Virus record (IMG/VR): IMGVR_UViG_3300010354_000111
Location: 1-56,211 of that record
Source: a virus
Length of the DNA: 56,211 bases
Direction: 5' to 3' (one strand)
Position numbers and translations under genes: made by a program. Below, one piece after another: positions 43,905 to 51,680 of the stretch (within the stretch, counting starts at the first letter, position 1; each line of letters starts with the position of its first letter). A model generated the notes under the pieces. The model was not told the origin of the DNA. It was given only the letters and a program-made list of their open reading frames with translations, and searched no databases.

Positions 43905-45267
43905 CTGTTGAATCTAATCCAGTGTATGAATCTTTAGCTATTTCTAACAGCATACTATGCTTTTGAGATATAGCATTAATCTTATGATGAATTTTAGTAA
44001 TTAAAAACATACCAGAATATACTGCATCTACTTTATCATTAGCTATATCCTCGTCATCGACAGGCGATGTATCAGGAATATCTACTTCTATCATTGAACC
44101 AACTTCTACATCCGTTCTGCCTGGTATAGCTATTTCTATTTTATAATTTTTAAGTTCATGTAAATTAGATAATCTATTACCATATATTTCAGGCATTTTT
44201 TCATTTACATTGTCAGTTACGCCAGTAAATAAATTAGATTGAACTGTATAAACCTTTACATTATTTTTTGGGTTAGTAAACAATCCCGAATATAACGGTT
44301 TAGCATTATTGTTGTTGCTACCACTTGTATGATTATATTGATCAAACTTATCTAAATGATAATAATCGTTATATTGATAATCCTTATTCATGATATCTAA
44401 TGCGACCATTCTATTACTAAGGTATCCATTTCTCGCACCAGATAAAGTATCCATTATTTTGCTCATTTTAATATCTTCAATTCTATACATTCTATCTGTT
44501 AGATTGTCTATGGATAATGGACCTGGGGGAAAAAATTTATATCTTCCTATAGACATATTAGGATTAGTGTGGGAAATTTCAAATATCTTCTCTATAGGAC
44601 CGAAGTAAAATTGTTTATTAGATTCCCAAAACAAAAAATTACAAGCTTTTCCTTTGGCAGGAATAGCTTTCGATGCTAACCATTGTATACATTTTATAGG
44701 TGACCAACCTGGACTTACAAATTTTACACTATTTTCTGTTTCATCTAATATAAGTAAAGAAGTTTTTTCAACCTCTTCTGTAACTTTATTTGTTGCAGGA
44801 TCAACAGTTAAGTTTCTAGTCATGCTTAGATGTTGATCAAAAATGTCCCCAACTACCTCACTAATCTTACCCTCAAATGAACTAAAAAGATTATTAATAG
44901 TATCACGTATGGCTTCATAGGATATAAAATTCAAAATCATTTGTGTAGTGGACTGATCTATTATAGCTCTATCAGTTATAGAATAAACCTTAAAGGTTTT
45001 CCTGATAGAATTATCACTATCGAAATTAGGTGTTCGAAATTGAATAACTATGTATTCTTCACCACAAATACCTAAAGTTTTGAATAAGTTTTTGCTATCA
45101 GAAATTAAAATGGACCCAGACATAACAGGTGAGTATATGCTTTCGTATATACTCAGTTCTATCATAAATCCTCTAAGGTCAACAGGAATACCTTCGGCAG
45201 AAACCAAATAAAGTTGATCAATAACAACTTCACCTGTTCTTTGAAGTTGTTCAGAGACAATACTCAT
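43891..45267 (-). CDS. Baseplate hub protein, gp27-like
   Basis: The 458-residue product has the beta-barrel-type pattern of hub proteins: VDLRGFMIELSIYESIYSPVMSGSILISDSKNLF, IVIQFRTPNFDSDNSIRKTFKVYSITDRAI, FISYEAIRDTINNLFSSFEGKISEVV, PGWSPIKCIQWLASKAIP and IEIAIPGRTDVEVGSMIEVDIP. T4 gp27 (391) forms the torus on which gp5 sits. The gene is immediately upstream of gp5 and shares its overlap, the expected partner position. It is not close enough in my reading to assign gp27 with full certainty. Confidence 0.8.
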   Translation of the reverse strand: MSIVSEQLQRTGEVVIDQLYLVSAEGIPVDLRGFMIELSIYESIYSPVMSGSILISDSKNLFKTLGICGEEYIVIQFRTPNFDSDNSIRKTFKVYSITDRAIIDQSTTQMILNFISYEAIRDTINNLFSSFEGKISEVVGDIFDQHLSMTRNLTVDPATNKVTEEVEKTSLLILDETENSVKFVSPGWSPIKCIQWLASKAIPAKGKACNFLFWESNKQFYFGPIEKIFEISHTNPNMSIGRYKFFPPGPLSIDNLTDRMYRIEDIKMSKIMDTLSGARNGYLSNRMVALDIMNKDYQYNDYYHLDKFDQYNHTSGSNNNNAKPLYSGLFTNPKNNVKVYTVQSNLFTGVTDNVNEKMPEIYGNRLSNLHELKNYKIEIAIPGRTDVEVGSMIEVDIPDTSPVDDEDIANDKVDAVYSGMFLITKIHHKINAISQKHSMLLEIAKDSYTGLDSTDDWT

Positions 45268-45851
45268 CTAGATATTATTCTTCCAAAGTCCTTAACTATC
45301 TCACTAACAACTTCAGGCTTAAGAATTTTTATTCTTCTTTTTGATTCATTTATTGCTGTTTCATATTCTAATCTGGATACTGGATATAGAGTAAATGGAG
45401 GATCTACAAGTAATAATGATGTGGTATCTTCTAATACTAGATATATCTCTTCTCCTGCAGCATTTGGTGAGTCCTCAGATAGGGGATTGTATCCATTAAC
45501 TACGTAAGATTTATCATTAGTGTATAATTTAGTCTTATAAATTTCAGTTTCGCCCCCATACTTGGTGATGCAAAATTCATATAAATTTTCCTGTGATAAT
45601 GGCCAATCAAATCTCGGATCAATTAATGAATTAGCTTGTAGAATTACCCAATAGTAAATTGGTGATCCATAATATACGTCTGATAGAATTTCAGGAGTCT
45701 CACCATCCTTTATATCGTGTAAATCATAAAAGGCACTATTCTTAATATACTCTTCCTTAACTATTGTTCTTCTCATTATATCGGTCACAACTTGTCCTGT
45801 ACGCCCTTCATCTAATGAATAAAGAATTTTAGGAAAATAGTTAAAATACAT
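45264..45851 (-). CDS. gp53: Baseplate wedge protein gp53
   Basis: gp53 is a wedge component that allows wedges to associate around the hub. The 195-residue product (T4: 196) begins YFNYFPKILYSLDEGRTGQVVTDIMRRTIVKEEYIKNSAFYDLHDIKDGETPEILSDVYYGSPIYYWVILQANSLIDPRFDWPLSQENLYEFC, a very strong gp53 signature. It contains a LysM-like small domain in T4. It sits between gp48-like and gp27-like genes with overlaps of 1 and 4 bases. Confidence 0.96.
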   Translation of the reverse strand: MYFNYFPKILYSLDEGRTGQVVTDIMRRTIVKEEYIKNSAFYDLHDIKDGETPEILSDVYYGSPIYYWVILQANSLIDPRFDWPLSQENLYEFCITKYGGETEIYKTKLYTNDKSYVVNGYNPLSEDSPNAAGEEIYLVLEDTTSLLLVDPPFTLYPVSRLEYETAINESKRRIKILKPEVVSEIVKDFGRIISR

Positions 45852-46996
45852 TAGAAGCCTCTTTGCATTTCTCGTTTAGTTAAAAGTTCTACTTCTCTAA
45901 ATGTCAATGTTAAATTAACTTGTGTTGGAGCCCCGTTAGAAAAAGTAGAAAAACTATCACCACCATATTCTACACCCATATCAGTCAAAACACAATTACC
46001 TATTCTATGAAAATAAACGTTTTCTTTAGTATCACCCTTTTCATCGACAAAATAATATACTATATCAAATTCTGAAGGATAGATATAGAAAAATCCACTA
46101 GATGTAAGTTCTGGATGCATGTGTTCCTTAAACTTATCTATTATGTTTTTTACGTTTCTAGTTTCTTTTTCGCTTTTAGGAAAGAATCTATATCTAAAAC
46201 TAAATGTTCTGTAGTCTATTGATTCAAAAAGAACTTCATTATATGGATTTATTTGAACTCCGGCAGCTGCACCTAACAAGTCTGCTAATGTAGCTCCCCC
46301 TATAGCATTAGGAATCTTAGCTGCTTGTGCTAATCCTAAAGCTGCAGCTTCTCCTATATTATTTTTAAATGTATCCTTAGCAGAAGCAGTTGAAGCAGCG
46401 AATCCTGCTAGAATACCTAAACTTTTATTATTGTATTTTACACCATATTTTACTGAAGGTCTATCCTCTACATGTAATGTTACTACATCCTTCAATCTTT
46501 TGAATTTTGTTGGACTTAATACGGGAAGTCTTTTAATAGCTTCAGTAGCAATATAAGCTGTGGATAATGCTGTTATTCCGCCAGTAAACAAAAAAGAACT
46601 TGTATTTTTTAAAGTTTGTGCTGCAGATTTCCCCTTTAATCTTACAGCAGAATCTTTAAGAGTCTTTATTCCTACAGCAGTTGCTGCAGTTGTTAATGCG
46701 GTGCTAGTGACCAATGCTGTAGACCAGGCATTGCCATTCTTTCTTTGAGTTGCACTTATTACTGGAACTTCATTTTCAGATAATAATTCATTTTTAGGTT
46801 GTAATCTAGATTTATCCCTGACATTAATATAAAATGCTACAAAGTGCCTAAGATCGGGGGCAGTACCCAAATTTTCTGGATACTGAAAATTACCGACACT
46901 GACGTTATATTTAGAAAGATCGTAGCTCTTGTTTCTACGTTTTTCGTATTCCTCTAAATCGTCTTTTATTGTGGGTTGAGCTTGATTGTCGGCCAT
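45851..46996 (-). CDS. Baseplate tail tube cap protein, gp48-like
   Basis: T4 gp48 (364) and gp54 start the tail tube on the hub. This 381-residue product has a tube-type frame at both ends (NVSVGNFQYPENLGTAPDLRHFVAFYINVRDKSR; YRTFSFRYRFFPKSEKETRNVKNIIDKFKEHMHPEL; YPSEFDIVYYF; NCVLTDMGVEYGGDSFSTFSNGAPTQVNLTLTFREVELLTK) and an Ala-rich helical region between them (about 90-250). This matches the marine gp48 type. Its late promoter is at 47033, and it heads the minus-strand baseplate run. Confidence 0.8.
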   Translation of the reverse strand: MADNQAQPTIKDDLEEYEKRRNKSYDLSKYNVSVGNFQYPENLGTAPDLRHFVAFYINVRDKSRLQPKNELLSENEVPVISATQRKNGNAWSTALVTSTALTTAATAVGIKTLKDSAVRLKGKSAAQTLKNTSSFLFTGGITALSTAYIATEAIKRLPVLSPTKFKRLKDVVTLHVEDRPSVKYGVKYNNKSLGILAGFAASTASAKDTFKNNIGEAAALGLAQAAKIPNAIGGATLADLLGAAAGVQINPYNEVLFESIDYRTFSFRYRFFPKSEKETRNVKNIIDKFKEHMHPELTSSGFFYIYPSEFDIVYYFVDEKGDTKENVYFHRIGNCVLTDMGVEYGGDSFSTFSNGAPTQVNLTLTFREVELLTKREMQRGF

Positions 46997-47003
46997 TCTT
47001 TGA

Positions 47004-47011
47004 AATAAATA
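47004..47011 (+). promoter_or_regulatory. Possible late promoter for gp4 and plus-strand block (one mismatch)
   Basis: The plus strand reads AATAAATA, one base from consensus, 36 bases before the gp4 start, in the divergent 50-base gap. The plus block must start nearby because gp4 is its first gene; this is the best candidate I see. Confidence 0.45.
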
Positions 47012-47032
47012 ATAGGGGTAAGTGTTATTTAT

Positions 47033-47040
47033 TATTTATA
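47033..47040 (-). promoter_or_regulatory. T4-type late promoter upstream of gp48-like
   Basis: The minus strand reads TATAAATA 37 bases before the gp48-like ATG at 46996, so it drives the minus-strand baseplate operon. It lies a few bases before the plus-strand gp4 start, and its reach overlaps the candidate plus promoter. Confidence 0.75.
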
Positions 47041-47046
47041 TTCAAA

Positions 47047-47505
47047 ATGTATACAAAAACCTACAAGGGACGATTTAAACCATTAAATCCTAGTAAATAC
47101 AAAGGTGACGTTTTAAACGTCATCTATAGATCCCTATGGGAACTAAGATTTATGAAATGGTGTGACGGAAATACTTCAGTAATAGAATGGGGATCTGAAA
47201 CAGTAATTATTCCCTATTTGTCACCCGTAGATAATAGAGTTCATAGGTATTTTGTGGATTTTTATATTAAAGTTAGAAACTCTAATAACGTGGTACAAAA
47301 ATATTTAATTGAAATAAAACCAGAAAAATTCACAAAACCACCAGAGATCCCAGTAAAGAAAACTAAAAAATTTATAGATGAAGTTTACCAATATGGGATT
47401 AATCAAGCTAAATGGAAAGCTGCATTTGAATTTTGCCAAGACAGAAAAATGAAATTTATGATACTAACAGAAAAGGATTTAGGACTTACACCAAAAAATG
47501 GCTAG
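47047..47505 (+). CDS. gp4: Head completion protein gp4
   Basis: gp4 (genes 50/65 in T4) is needed to complete the packaged head. The ATG at 47047 gives 152 residues, near T4 (150); an upstream in-frame start at 46969 would run through the promoter region and is rejected. The sequence YTKTYKGRFKPLNPSKYKGDVLNVIYRSLWELRFMKWCD, then YLSPVDNRVHRYFVDFYIKV and YLIEIKPEKFTKPP is typical. The motif set (WELRFMKWCD; E, D and ExK spacing) resembles TnsA-type nucleases, to which gp4 is related. It starts the plus-strand block. Confidence 0.94.
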   Translation: MYTKTYKGRFKPLNPSKYKGDVLNVIYRSLWELRFMKWCDGNTSVIEWGSETVIIPYLSPVDNRVHRYFVDFYIKVRNSNNVVQKYLIEIKPEKFTKPPEIPVKKTKKFIDEVYQYGINQAKWKAAFEFCQDRKMKFMILTEKDLGLTPKNG

Positions 47506-48061
47506 TATATTTGACACTATAAAAGTAAATCAAGAGGATACGCAAAAATCCTATAGATGGTTTCAAAGCCAAGTTAAACAACTTGGCAGCAAAGTTAATC
47601 AAAATAATTTGATGCAAAATTCCAGGCAGATGAAAAATAATATCCTACCTGGAGAAATGTATCTTTTTTACTATGATCCAAAGCACAAGGAAACTCTACC
47701 GTATTACGACACTTTTCCACTAGTATTACCATTTAGAAAAGTTGAAGATGGATTTTATGGTATTAATCTACACTATATGCCTTATTTGATGAGATTTAAG
47801 TTATTAAAAGCTTTATCAGAAAATGCAACAGATACTAACTATAATCAAAATACCAAAATAAGAATATCGTGGAGAATACTAGTTAGTTTTTCATCCATAG
47901 CATCAATCAATGGCTCAGTTAAACACTATTTAGATAATCATGTTAAATCTAGATTTTTAAAGATAAATTATCCCGATTGGATCACAGCATCTCAATTACC
48001 TATTGAACAATTTGAAAAAGCTAGTAAAACTAAAGTCTGGAGAGAAGCTAGTAATAGGTAA
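47498..48061 (+). CDS. Conserved T4-like protein after gp4 (187 aa)
   Basis: The product has LPGEMYLFYYDPKHKETLPYYDTFPLVLPFRKVEDGFYGINLHYMPYLMRFKLLKAL followed by SWRILVSFSSIASINGSVKHYLDNHVKSRFLKI, a pattern common in marine T4-like phages at this position. In T4 the gene next to 4/50 is gene 2, the DNA-end protector (274). This could be its counterpart by position, but the shorter length and lack of a match I can vouch for leave it unassigned. It overlaps gp4 by 8 bases. Confidence 0.75.
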   Translation: MASIFDTIKVNQEDTQKSYRWFQSQVKQLGSKVNQNNLMQNSRQMKNNILPGEMYLFYYDPKHKETLPYYDTFPLVLPFRKVEDGFYGINLHYMPYLMRFKLLKALSENATDTNYNQNTKIRISWRILVSFSSIASINGSVKHYLDNHVKSRFLKINYPDWITASQLPIEQFEKASKTKVWREASNR

Positions 48062-48068
48062 GGATTAA

Positions 48069-48698
48069 ATGGCAAATTTTAATTTAAATAATTTCAAAAC
48101 AGCAGTACTAACTCAAGGTATTGCTAAACCTAATAGATTTGAAGTATTAATTACTGTGCCTACGGTGATGCAACCATATGTTAATGATGCTAGATTAGTA
48201 AGTCTATTTTGTGAGAGTGCAAATCTTCCTCAATTAAATCTAGGAATAGCACCACAAAGAATTTATGGTCCTAATTATCAAAATCCTTTAACTATAGAAT
48301 ATGGTGGCGAATCAATACCTATGTCTTTTTTGGTAGATCAAAAACTTGTAGTGAAAAAATTCTTTGATACTTGGATACACAAAATAGTAGATCCTGTTTC
48401 CTTTCATGTGGGATATAGAAATAGTCCAGCAACAGGTTATACTTCTAAAATTATAATACATCAATTAAATGAAAGAGACGATCCTGTTTATTCAGTAGAA
48501 CTTGTTGATGCTTTTCCTAGAAACATCGGGATACTAGATTTGAATATGGCGTCACAAAATACCCCACATAAATTGAATGTTACGTTCACATATAGGCGTT
48601 GGAAAATTTACAATGAAACCGAAAGAGCATTAGCAGGTTCAATTTACTTAAATAAGAAAAACGAGGACGGAACATTTAGACAAATAGATTTTCAATAA
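48069..48698 (+). CDS. Tail-tube-fold protein, possible gp54-type
   Basis: The 209-residue product reads FNLNNFKTAVLTQGIAKPNRFEVLITVPTVMQ, VSLFCESANLPQLNLG, PLTIEYGGESIPMSFLVDQKLVVKKFFDTWIHKIV and YSVELVDAFPRNIGILDLNMASQNTPHKLNVTFTYRRWKIY, each matching the tail-tube (gp19) fold in order. It is clearly related to the gp19 at 11202. T4 gp54 is a tube-fold initiator of the tail tube and is encoded next to other hub genes, so this may be that protein. Its context (gp4, gp26) agrees. T4 gp54 is longer (320). Confidence 0.75.
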   Translation: MANFNLNNFKTAVLTQGIAKPNRFEVLITVPTVMQPYVNDARLVSLFCESANLPQLNLGIAPQRIYGPNYQNPLTIEYGGESIPMSFLVDQKLVVKKFFDTWIHKIVDPVSFHVGYRNSPATGYTSKIIIHQLNERDDPVYSVELVDAFPRNIGILDLNMASQNTPHKLNVTFTYRRWKIYNETERALAGSIYLNKKNEDGTFRQIDFQ

Positions 48699-48707
48699 AG
48701 GAATATT

Positions 48708-49403
48708 ATGGCTTTGCCTATTTTAGAAACACCTACCTATGAATTGATATTACCATCCAATGGTAAAAAAATCAAATATAGACCTTTTCTAGTTAAAGAA
48801 TTTAAAATTTTACTTACAGCTATCGAATCTGATGCAGAAGAAATTACTAGAATTTTAACAGATCTTGTAGATAATTGTACATTTAATAAACTAGATATTG
48901 ATGCTCTTGCTCATTTTGATATAGAATTTATTTTTATTAATCTTAGAGCCAAATCAATAGGTGAAATAACCGATTTAGTTTACAAATGTGAATGTGAATA
49001 TGATAATAAGTTTACTATAAATTTGTTAGACTTAAAGGTGAATAAAAAAGAGAACTTCAATAACAAGATTATGATAACTAAAGATATAGGAGTTATACTA
49101 AGATATCCTAAATTCAATGAAATGATAGATATATATGAAAATCTAAATTCTACTAATATCATAGAACTAATTTGTAATTGTATAGAAAAAATATTTACTA
49201 AGGATCAAGTATATCAAACTAAAGATCAGGAAAAACAAGATATAATTACATTCTTAGAATCATTTACAAAAGAACAGTTTGAAAAAATAGAAAAATTTTT
49301 CTTGGATATGCCAAGAATTATACATGATGTAGAGCATACATGTGATGGGTGTAAAAAAGTAAATAATATAAAATTGGAGGGCCTGCAAAATTTTTTCGTC
49401 TAA
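48708..49403 (+). CDS. gp26: Baseplate hub assembly protein gp26 (0-frame product)
   Basis: The 231-residue protein (T4 gp26: 208) shows MALPILETPTYELILPSNGKKIKYRPFLVKEFKILLTAIES, then ALAHFDIEFIFINLRAKSIGEITDLVYKCECEY, then EKIEKFFLDMPRIIHDVEHTCDGCKKVN, the T4 hub protein family pattern. Two CxC/CxxC pairs (about 105-107 and 216-219) may bind metal. T4 gp26 is needed for hub assembly. The stop is at 49401, just after a slippery run, and the alternative -1 product is described separately. Confidence 0.9.
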   Translation: MALPILETPTYELILPSNGKKIKYRPFLVKEFKILLTAIESDAEEITRILTDLVDNCTFNKLDIDALAHFDIEFIFINLRAKSIGEITDLVYKCECEYDNKFTINLLDLKVNKKENFNNKIMITKDIGVILRYPKFNEMIDIYENLNSTNIIELICNCIEKIFTKDQVYQTKDQEKQDIITFLESFTKEQFEKIEKFFLDMPRIIHDVEHTCDGCKKVNNIKLEGLQNFFV

Positions 49404-49591
49404 CTCTTTCCCATGAGACCCTCGTAAATTTCTATAAGTTAAACTTTTCGTTAATGCATCACCATAAATACTCATTAACGGAATTAGAAAATATGCTTCC
49501 ATGGGAAAGAGAGATTTATGTTAGTATGTTGACGGCACATATTCGCGATGAAAATGAAAAAATAAAATTAAAAAACGCAAGGGGAATATGA
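48708..49591 (+). CDS. gp26 frameshift fusion (gpG/gpGT-like, -1 at 49388-49397)
   Basis: If ribosomes slip back one base at 49388-49397, the 230 codons up to Phe continue into a second frame that stays open to TGA at 49589-49591, giving about 294 residues. The extension of 64 residues reads RLTLSHETLVNFYKLNFSL, then MHHHKYSLTELENMLPWERE, then IYVSMLTAHIRDENEKIKL. The LPWERE segment resembles the extensions of tail assembly chaperones (lambda gpGT type). The extension's stop overlaps the next gene's ATG (ATATGATG), so the frame is genetically fixed. The only internal ATG (49454) has no ribosome site. Two canonical slippery heptamers and a stem support this. Coordinates span the whole fusion; the reused base is 49394 or 49397. 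Confidence 0.8.
49388..49511 (+). other. Slippery site and stimulatory RNA structure for -1 frameshift
   Basis: In the gp26 frame A_AAT_TTT (49388-49394) and T_TTT_TTC (49391-49397) are both canonical X_XXY_YYZ heptamers. After a spacer of 6-9 bases, CTCTTTCCCATG (49404-49415) pairs perfectly with CATGGGAAAGAG (49500-49511), 12 bp. Inside that loop, CGTTAATG (49449-49456) pairs perfectly with CATTAACG (49473-49480), 8 bp with a 16-base loop. This nested two-stem structure lies inside coding sequence, where random 12-bp complementarity is unlikely. Confidence 0.82.
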
Positions 49592-50151
49592 TGTTCGGAA
49601 TCAAAAAATCTGATAAGCCAGAAGAAGAAATAAAGGAAGAAGAAAAACCTGTTGAAGCTAATAAAGAAGATTGGATGACCAAAAAATGGCGTCCAATGAT
49701 GGCAATGATGTACATGTTATGTTGCCTTGCTGACTTCGCGATTTTTCCTATTATGTTTACTATTGTGCAGTTCTGGGAAACACAAGCAGCAAATGATGCC
49801 TTTAGGCAATGGGTGCCAATAACACTTCAAGGTGGTGGTTTATTCCATGTAGCAATGGGTGCTGTTTTAGGTGTTAGTGCGTTTGGTCGTACGCAAGAAA
49901 AAATTGCAGGTGCAGCTGGAGGTGTTCCAACTCCAACACTAAGTTCAGAACCACCTAAATTTAATCCAAGTATGAATATGCCTAATAATCAGTATAATCC
50001 ACAACCCTCGATGATGCAAAGTAGTTATACTCCACCTCAGTCATACAATTATAATTCTCAGGAATCCAATATGAATTACGGTGGTAGTAATGTAACAAGA
50101 CCTGATCCAAATGCTGAAGGATTTAGACCTACAGTGAGAAGACCTGTCTAA
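49588..50151 (+). CDS. Holin-like membrane protein (GTA-holin type)
   Basis: The 187-residue product has a charged, Glu/Lys-rich N-terminus, then WMTKKWRPMMAMMYMLCCLADFAIFPIMFTIVQFW (TM1, about 37-61), then QWVPITLQGGGLFHVAMGAVLGVSAFGRTQEKI (a second hydrophobic segment, about 80-98). The RPMMA-to-QEKI spacing matches the 3-TM GTA-holin family, used for lysis or gene-transfer agent release. The C-terminal 80 residues are Gln/Asn/Ser/Pro-rich and probably disordered. It starts at ATG 49588 behind AAGGGG, overlapping the frameshift stop, and its stop overlaps the next start. It may instead be a virion-associated membrane protein; the link to lysis is inferred. Confidence 0.65.
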   Translation: MMFGIKKSDKPEEEIKEEEKPVEANKEDWMTKKWRPMMAMMYMLCCLADFAIFPIMFTIVQFWETQAANDAFRQWVPITLQGGGLFHVAMGAVLGVSAFGRTQEKIAGAAGGVPTPTLSSEPPKFNPSMNMPNNQYNPQPSMMQSSYTPPQSYNYNSQESNMNYGGSNVTRPDPNAEGFRPTVRRPV

Positions 50152-51650
50152 TGGAAAAAAGACTTCCATTTCTTTTAGGGGGTAGACCTGATGGCACTAC
50201 ATGGTCTCCTCCTTCCACTGATAGACTAATAACAAATTTTTCTAATCAACAAGATGTAAAGATCCAAAATAAAATATTTGAAGAGATACAACTTTTAAGA
50301 AAAATTTCTGCAAATAATGCTCAATCTAATCAAAGAACAAGCAATGCTCAATTAACGGTTAAAACTATTAAAGCTGATTCTAATCAAAATAGAATAAAAG
50401 AACAGCAGACTGCTAGAGAGACTAAACCTGCTGAAGAAGCTAAACCTGCTGCAGCTATGATAGATTCTAAACAATTCTATTCTGATTTTACAGAATTAAT
50501 AGTATTACTTAGAAGATCTGAAGGCGAAAGGAAAAGAGAAAGAAAAGAAAGTTATAATCTTAAAGATGATATGAAGGCTTTTGTAAAACAAAACAATACT
50601 TTTATGAAAGAGATGAGTGCTCTGTTTAATAAAAAACAAGAGGCAGCTACGGCAGGGGGTGTCCAAGTTAACACTGTGGATGCTAATAGAGAACTTTTAG
50701 CTACAGCTATAGCAGATAAAATGGTTTCAGGGCTAGGTCCATACTTTGATGCGTTATTGAATAAATTAGATAACGTAACGGGTGGGCCAGATATAGACAT
50801 TAATAGAAGACCTAAAACAGTTCCATCCGGTCCAATACCTGGAGGTGGACCTGCAGGAGGACCTAGTAAAGATGGAGGCAAGAATCCTAAAAAGGGGCCT
50901 ACGGGAGGGAAAAAACCACCAACACAAGTTCCCGGTGTTATGGGATTTTTAACTAGATTAAACTTATTAGTTACTGCTGGATTGATAGGATATAACGTAT
51001 ATGAGGGTCAAGGGGATGAAGCTACTAGAGAAAATTTTGATTTAGAAGAAAACCAAATACCTACTACAGCACAAAAAGCTACATCTGGAGTTGCTAATGC
51101 TATATCTGGGCTAACTTTCGGAATAGCTGATACAAAGAAAACTGCTCAATACTTAGGCAAAGTATTTGGTGTAGAATCTACAGCTCCATCTGTTACTGTG
51201 GGTTCAGTTGAACCGATGCCTACTGGAAATGATAGACAAAGTTATAATAGAAGAAAAGAATGGATGGAAAAATATGGCAATACTCATAATCCAGATGGAT
51301 CACCAAAGAGCAATAAACTAACATTACCTGGGGCACAACCTATACCCCCAGGTACTAGTACTGCTGGAGGAGGGCGAGGAGATATGGGTTATCCTCTTGC
51401 AGTTGCTGAGGAAGGAGTTGAAGTTATTTCTTCACCTTCTACTTTAACTGAAAGATTAGAAAATGTGGAAGAAGAATTTGATTCTTTATTAGATGAATTA
51501 GAAAAATCTAGCAAAGTAGTTTCAAAATCTGAAATTTCAACAAATATCATATCTAATAATGATATTAAGTATTTGCCTGCAAGAGCTACACCAAATAATA
51601 GTGAGGATAGTTTAGAAAAATGGTTAGAAGGTAGATCGGTATATGGTTAA
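50151..51650 (+). CDS. Structural protein, possible tape-measure/hub type (499 aa)
   Basis: I do not recognise a domain with certainty. The N-terminus (EKRLPFLLGGRPDGTTWSPPSTDRLITN) is followed by helical, Lys/Glu-rich coiled-coil stretches (about 35-165), a Gly/Pro/Lys-rich linker (about 220-260) and a hydrophobic segment GFLTRLNLLVTAGLIGYNVY (about 264-283). Next come a Gly/Ala-rich helical segment SGVANAISGLTFGIADTKKTAQYLGKVFGVE and an acidic, coiled-coil-like tail. Coiled coils plus one hydrophobic stretch, directly after a tail-chaperone-like frameshift gene, fit a tape-measure protein such as T4 gp29 (590). Otherwise no gp29 is visible in the window. A terminator closes the block. Confidence 0.5.
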   Translation: MEKRLPFLLGGRPDGTTWSPPSTDRLITNFSNQQDVKIQNKIFEEIQLLRKISANNAQSNQRTSNAQLTVKTIKADSNQNRIKEQQTARETKPAEEAKPAAAMIDSKQFYSDFTELIVLLRRSEGERKRERKESYNLKDDMKAFVKQNNTFMKEMSALFNKKQEAATAGGVQVNTVDANRELLATAIADKMVSGLGPYFDALLNKLDNVTGGPDIDINRRPKTVPSGPIPGGGPAGGPSKDGGKNPKKGPTGGKKPPTQVPGVMGFLTRLNLLVTAGLIGYNVYEGQGDEATRENFDLEENQIPTTAQKATSGVANAISGLTFGIADTKKTAQYLGKVFGVESTAPSVTVGSVEPMPTGNDRQSYNRRKEWMEKYGNTHNPDGSPKSNKLTLPGAQPIPPGTSTAGGGRGDMGYPLAVAEEGVEVISSPSTLTERLENVEEEFDSLLDELEKSSKVVSKSEISTNIISNNDIKYLPARATPNNSEDSLEKWLEGRSVYG

Positions 51651-51675
51651 AAAAGGGGCTTTAGGCCCCTTTTTT
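51649..51675. terminator. Bidirectional Rho-independent terminator
   Basis: A6, GGGGC, a short loop, GCCCC and T6 form a 5-6 bp GC stem with a T run on both strands. It ends the plus-strand block (gene to 51650) and the minus-strand gene starting at 51902, whose stop is at 51681. The convergent arrangement needs exactly this. Confidence 0.92.
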
Positions 51676-51680
51676 GTTGA

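Noticed and set aside
46969-47046. Longer N-terminus for gp4
   Set aside because: The added 26 residues overlap the gp48-like start and the promoter region and do not match gp4 proteins, which begin near MYTKTYKG.
47498-48061. Assignment of this gene as T4 gp2 (DNA-end protector)
   Set aside because: Position beside gp4 suggests it, but the protein is much shorter than T4 gp2 and I cannot confirm a match from memory, so it stays unassigned.
49260-49502. Minus-strand open frame across the gp26 end and the extension
   Set aside because: It is antisense to gp26 and its frameshift extension, lacks a ribosome site, and reads as a hydrophobic shadow of the AT-rich strand.
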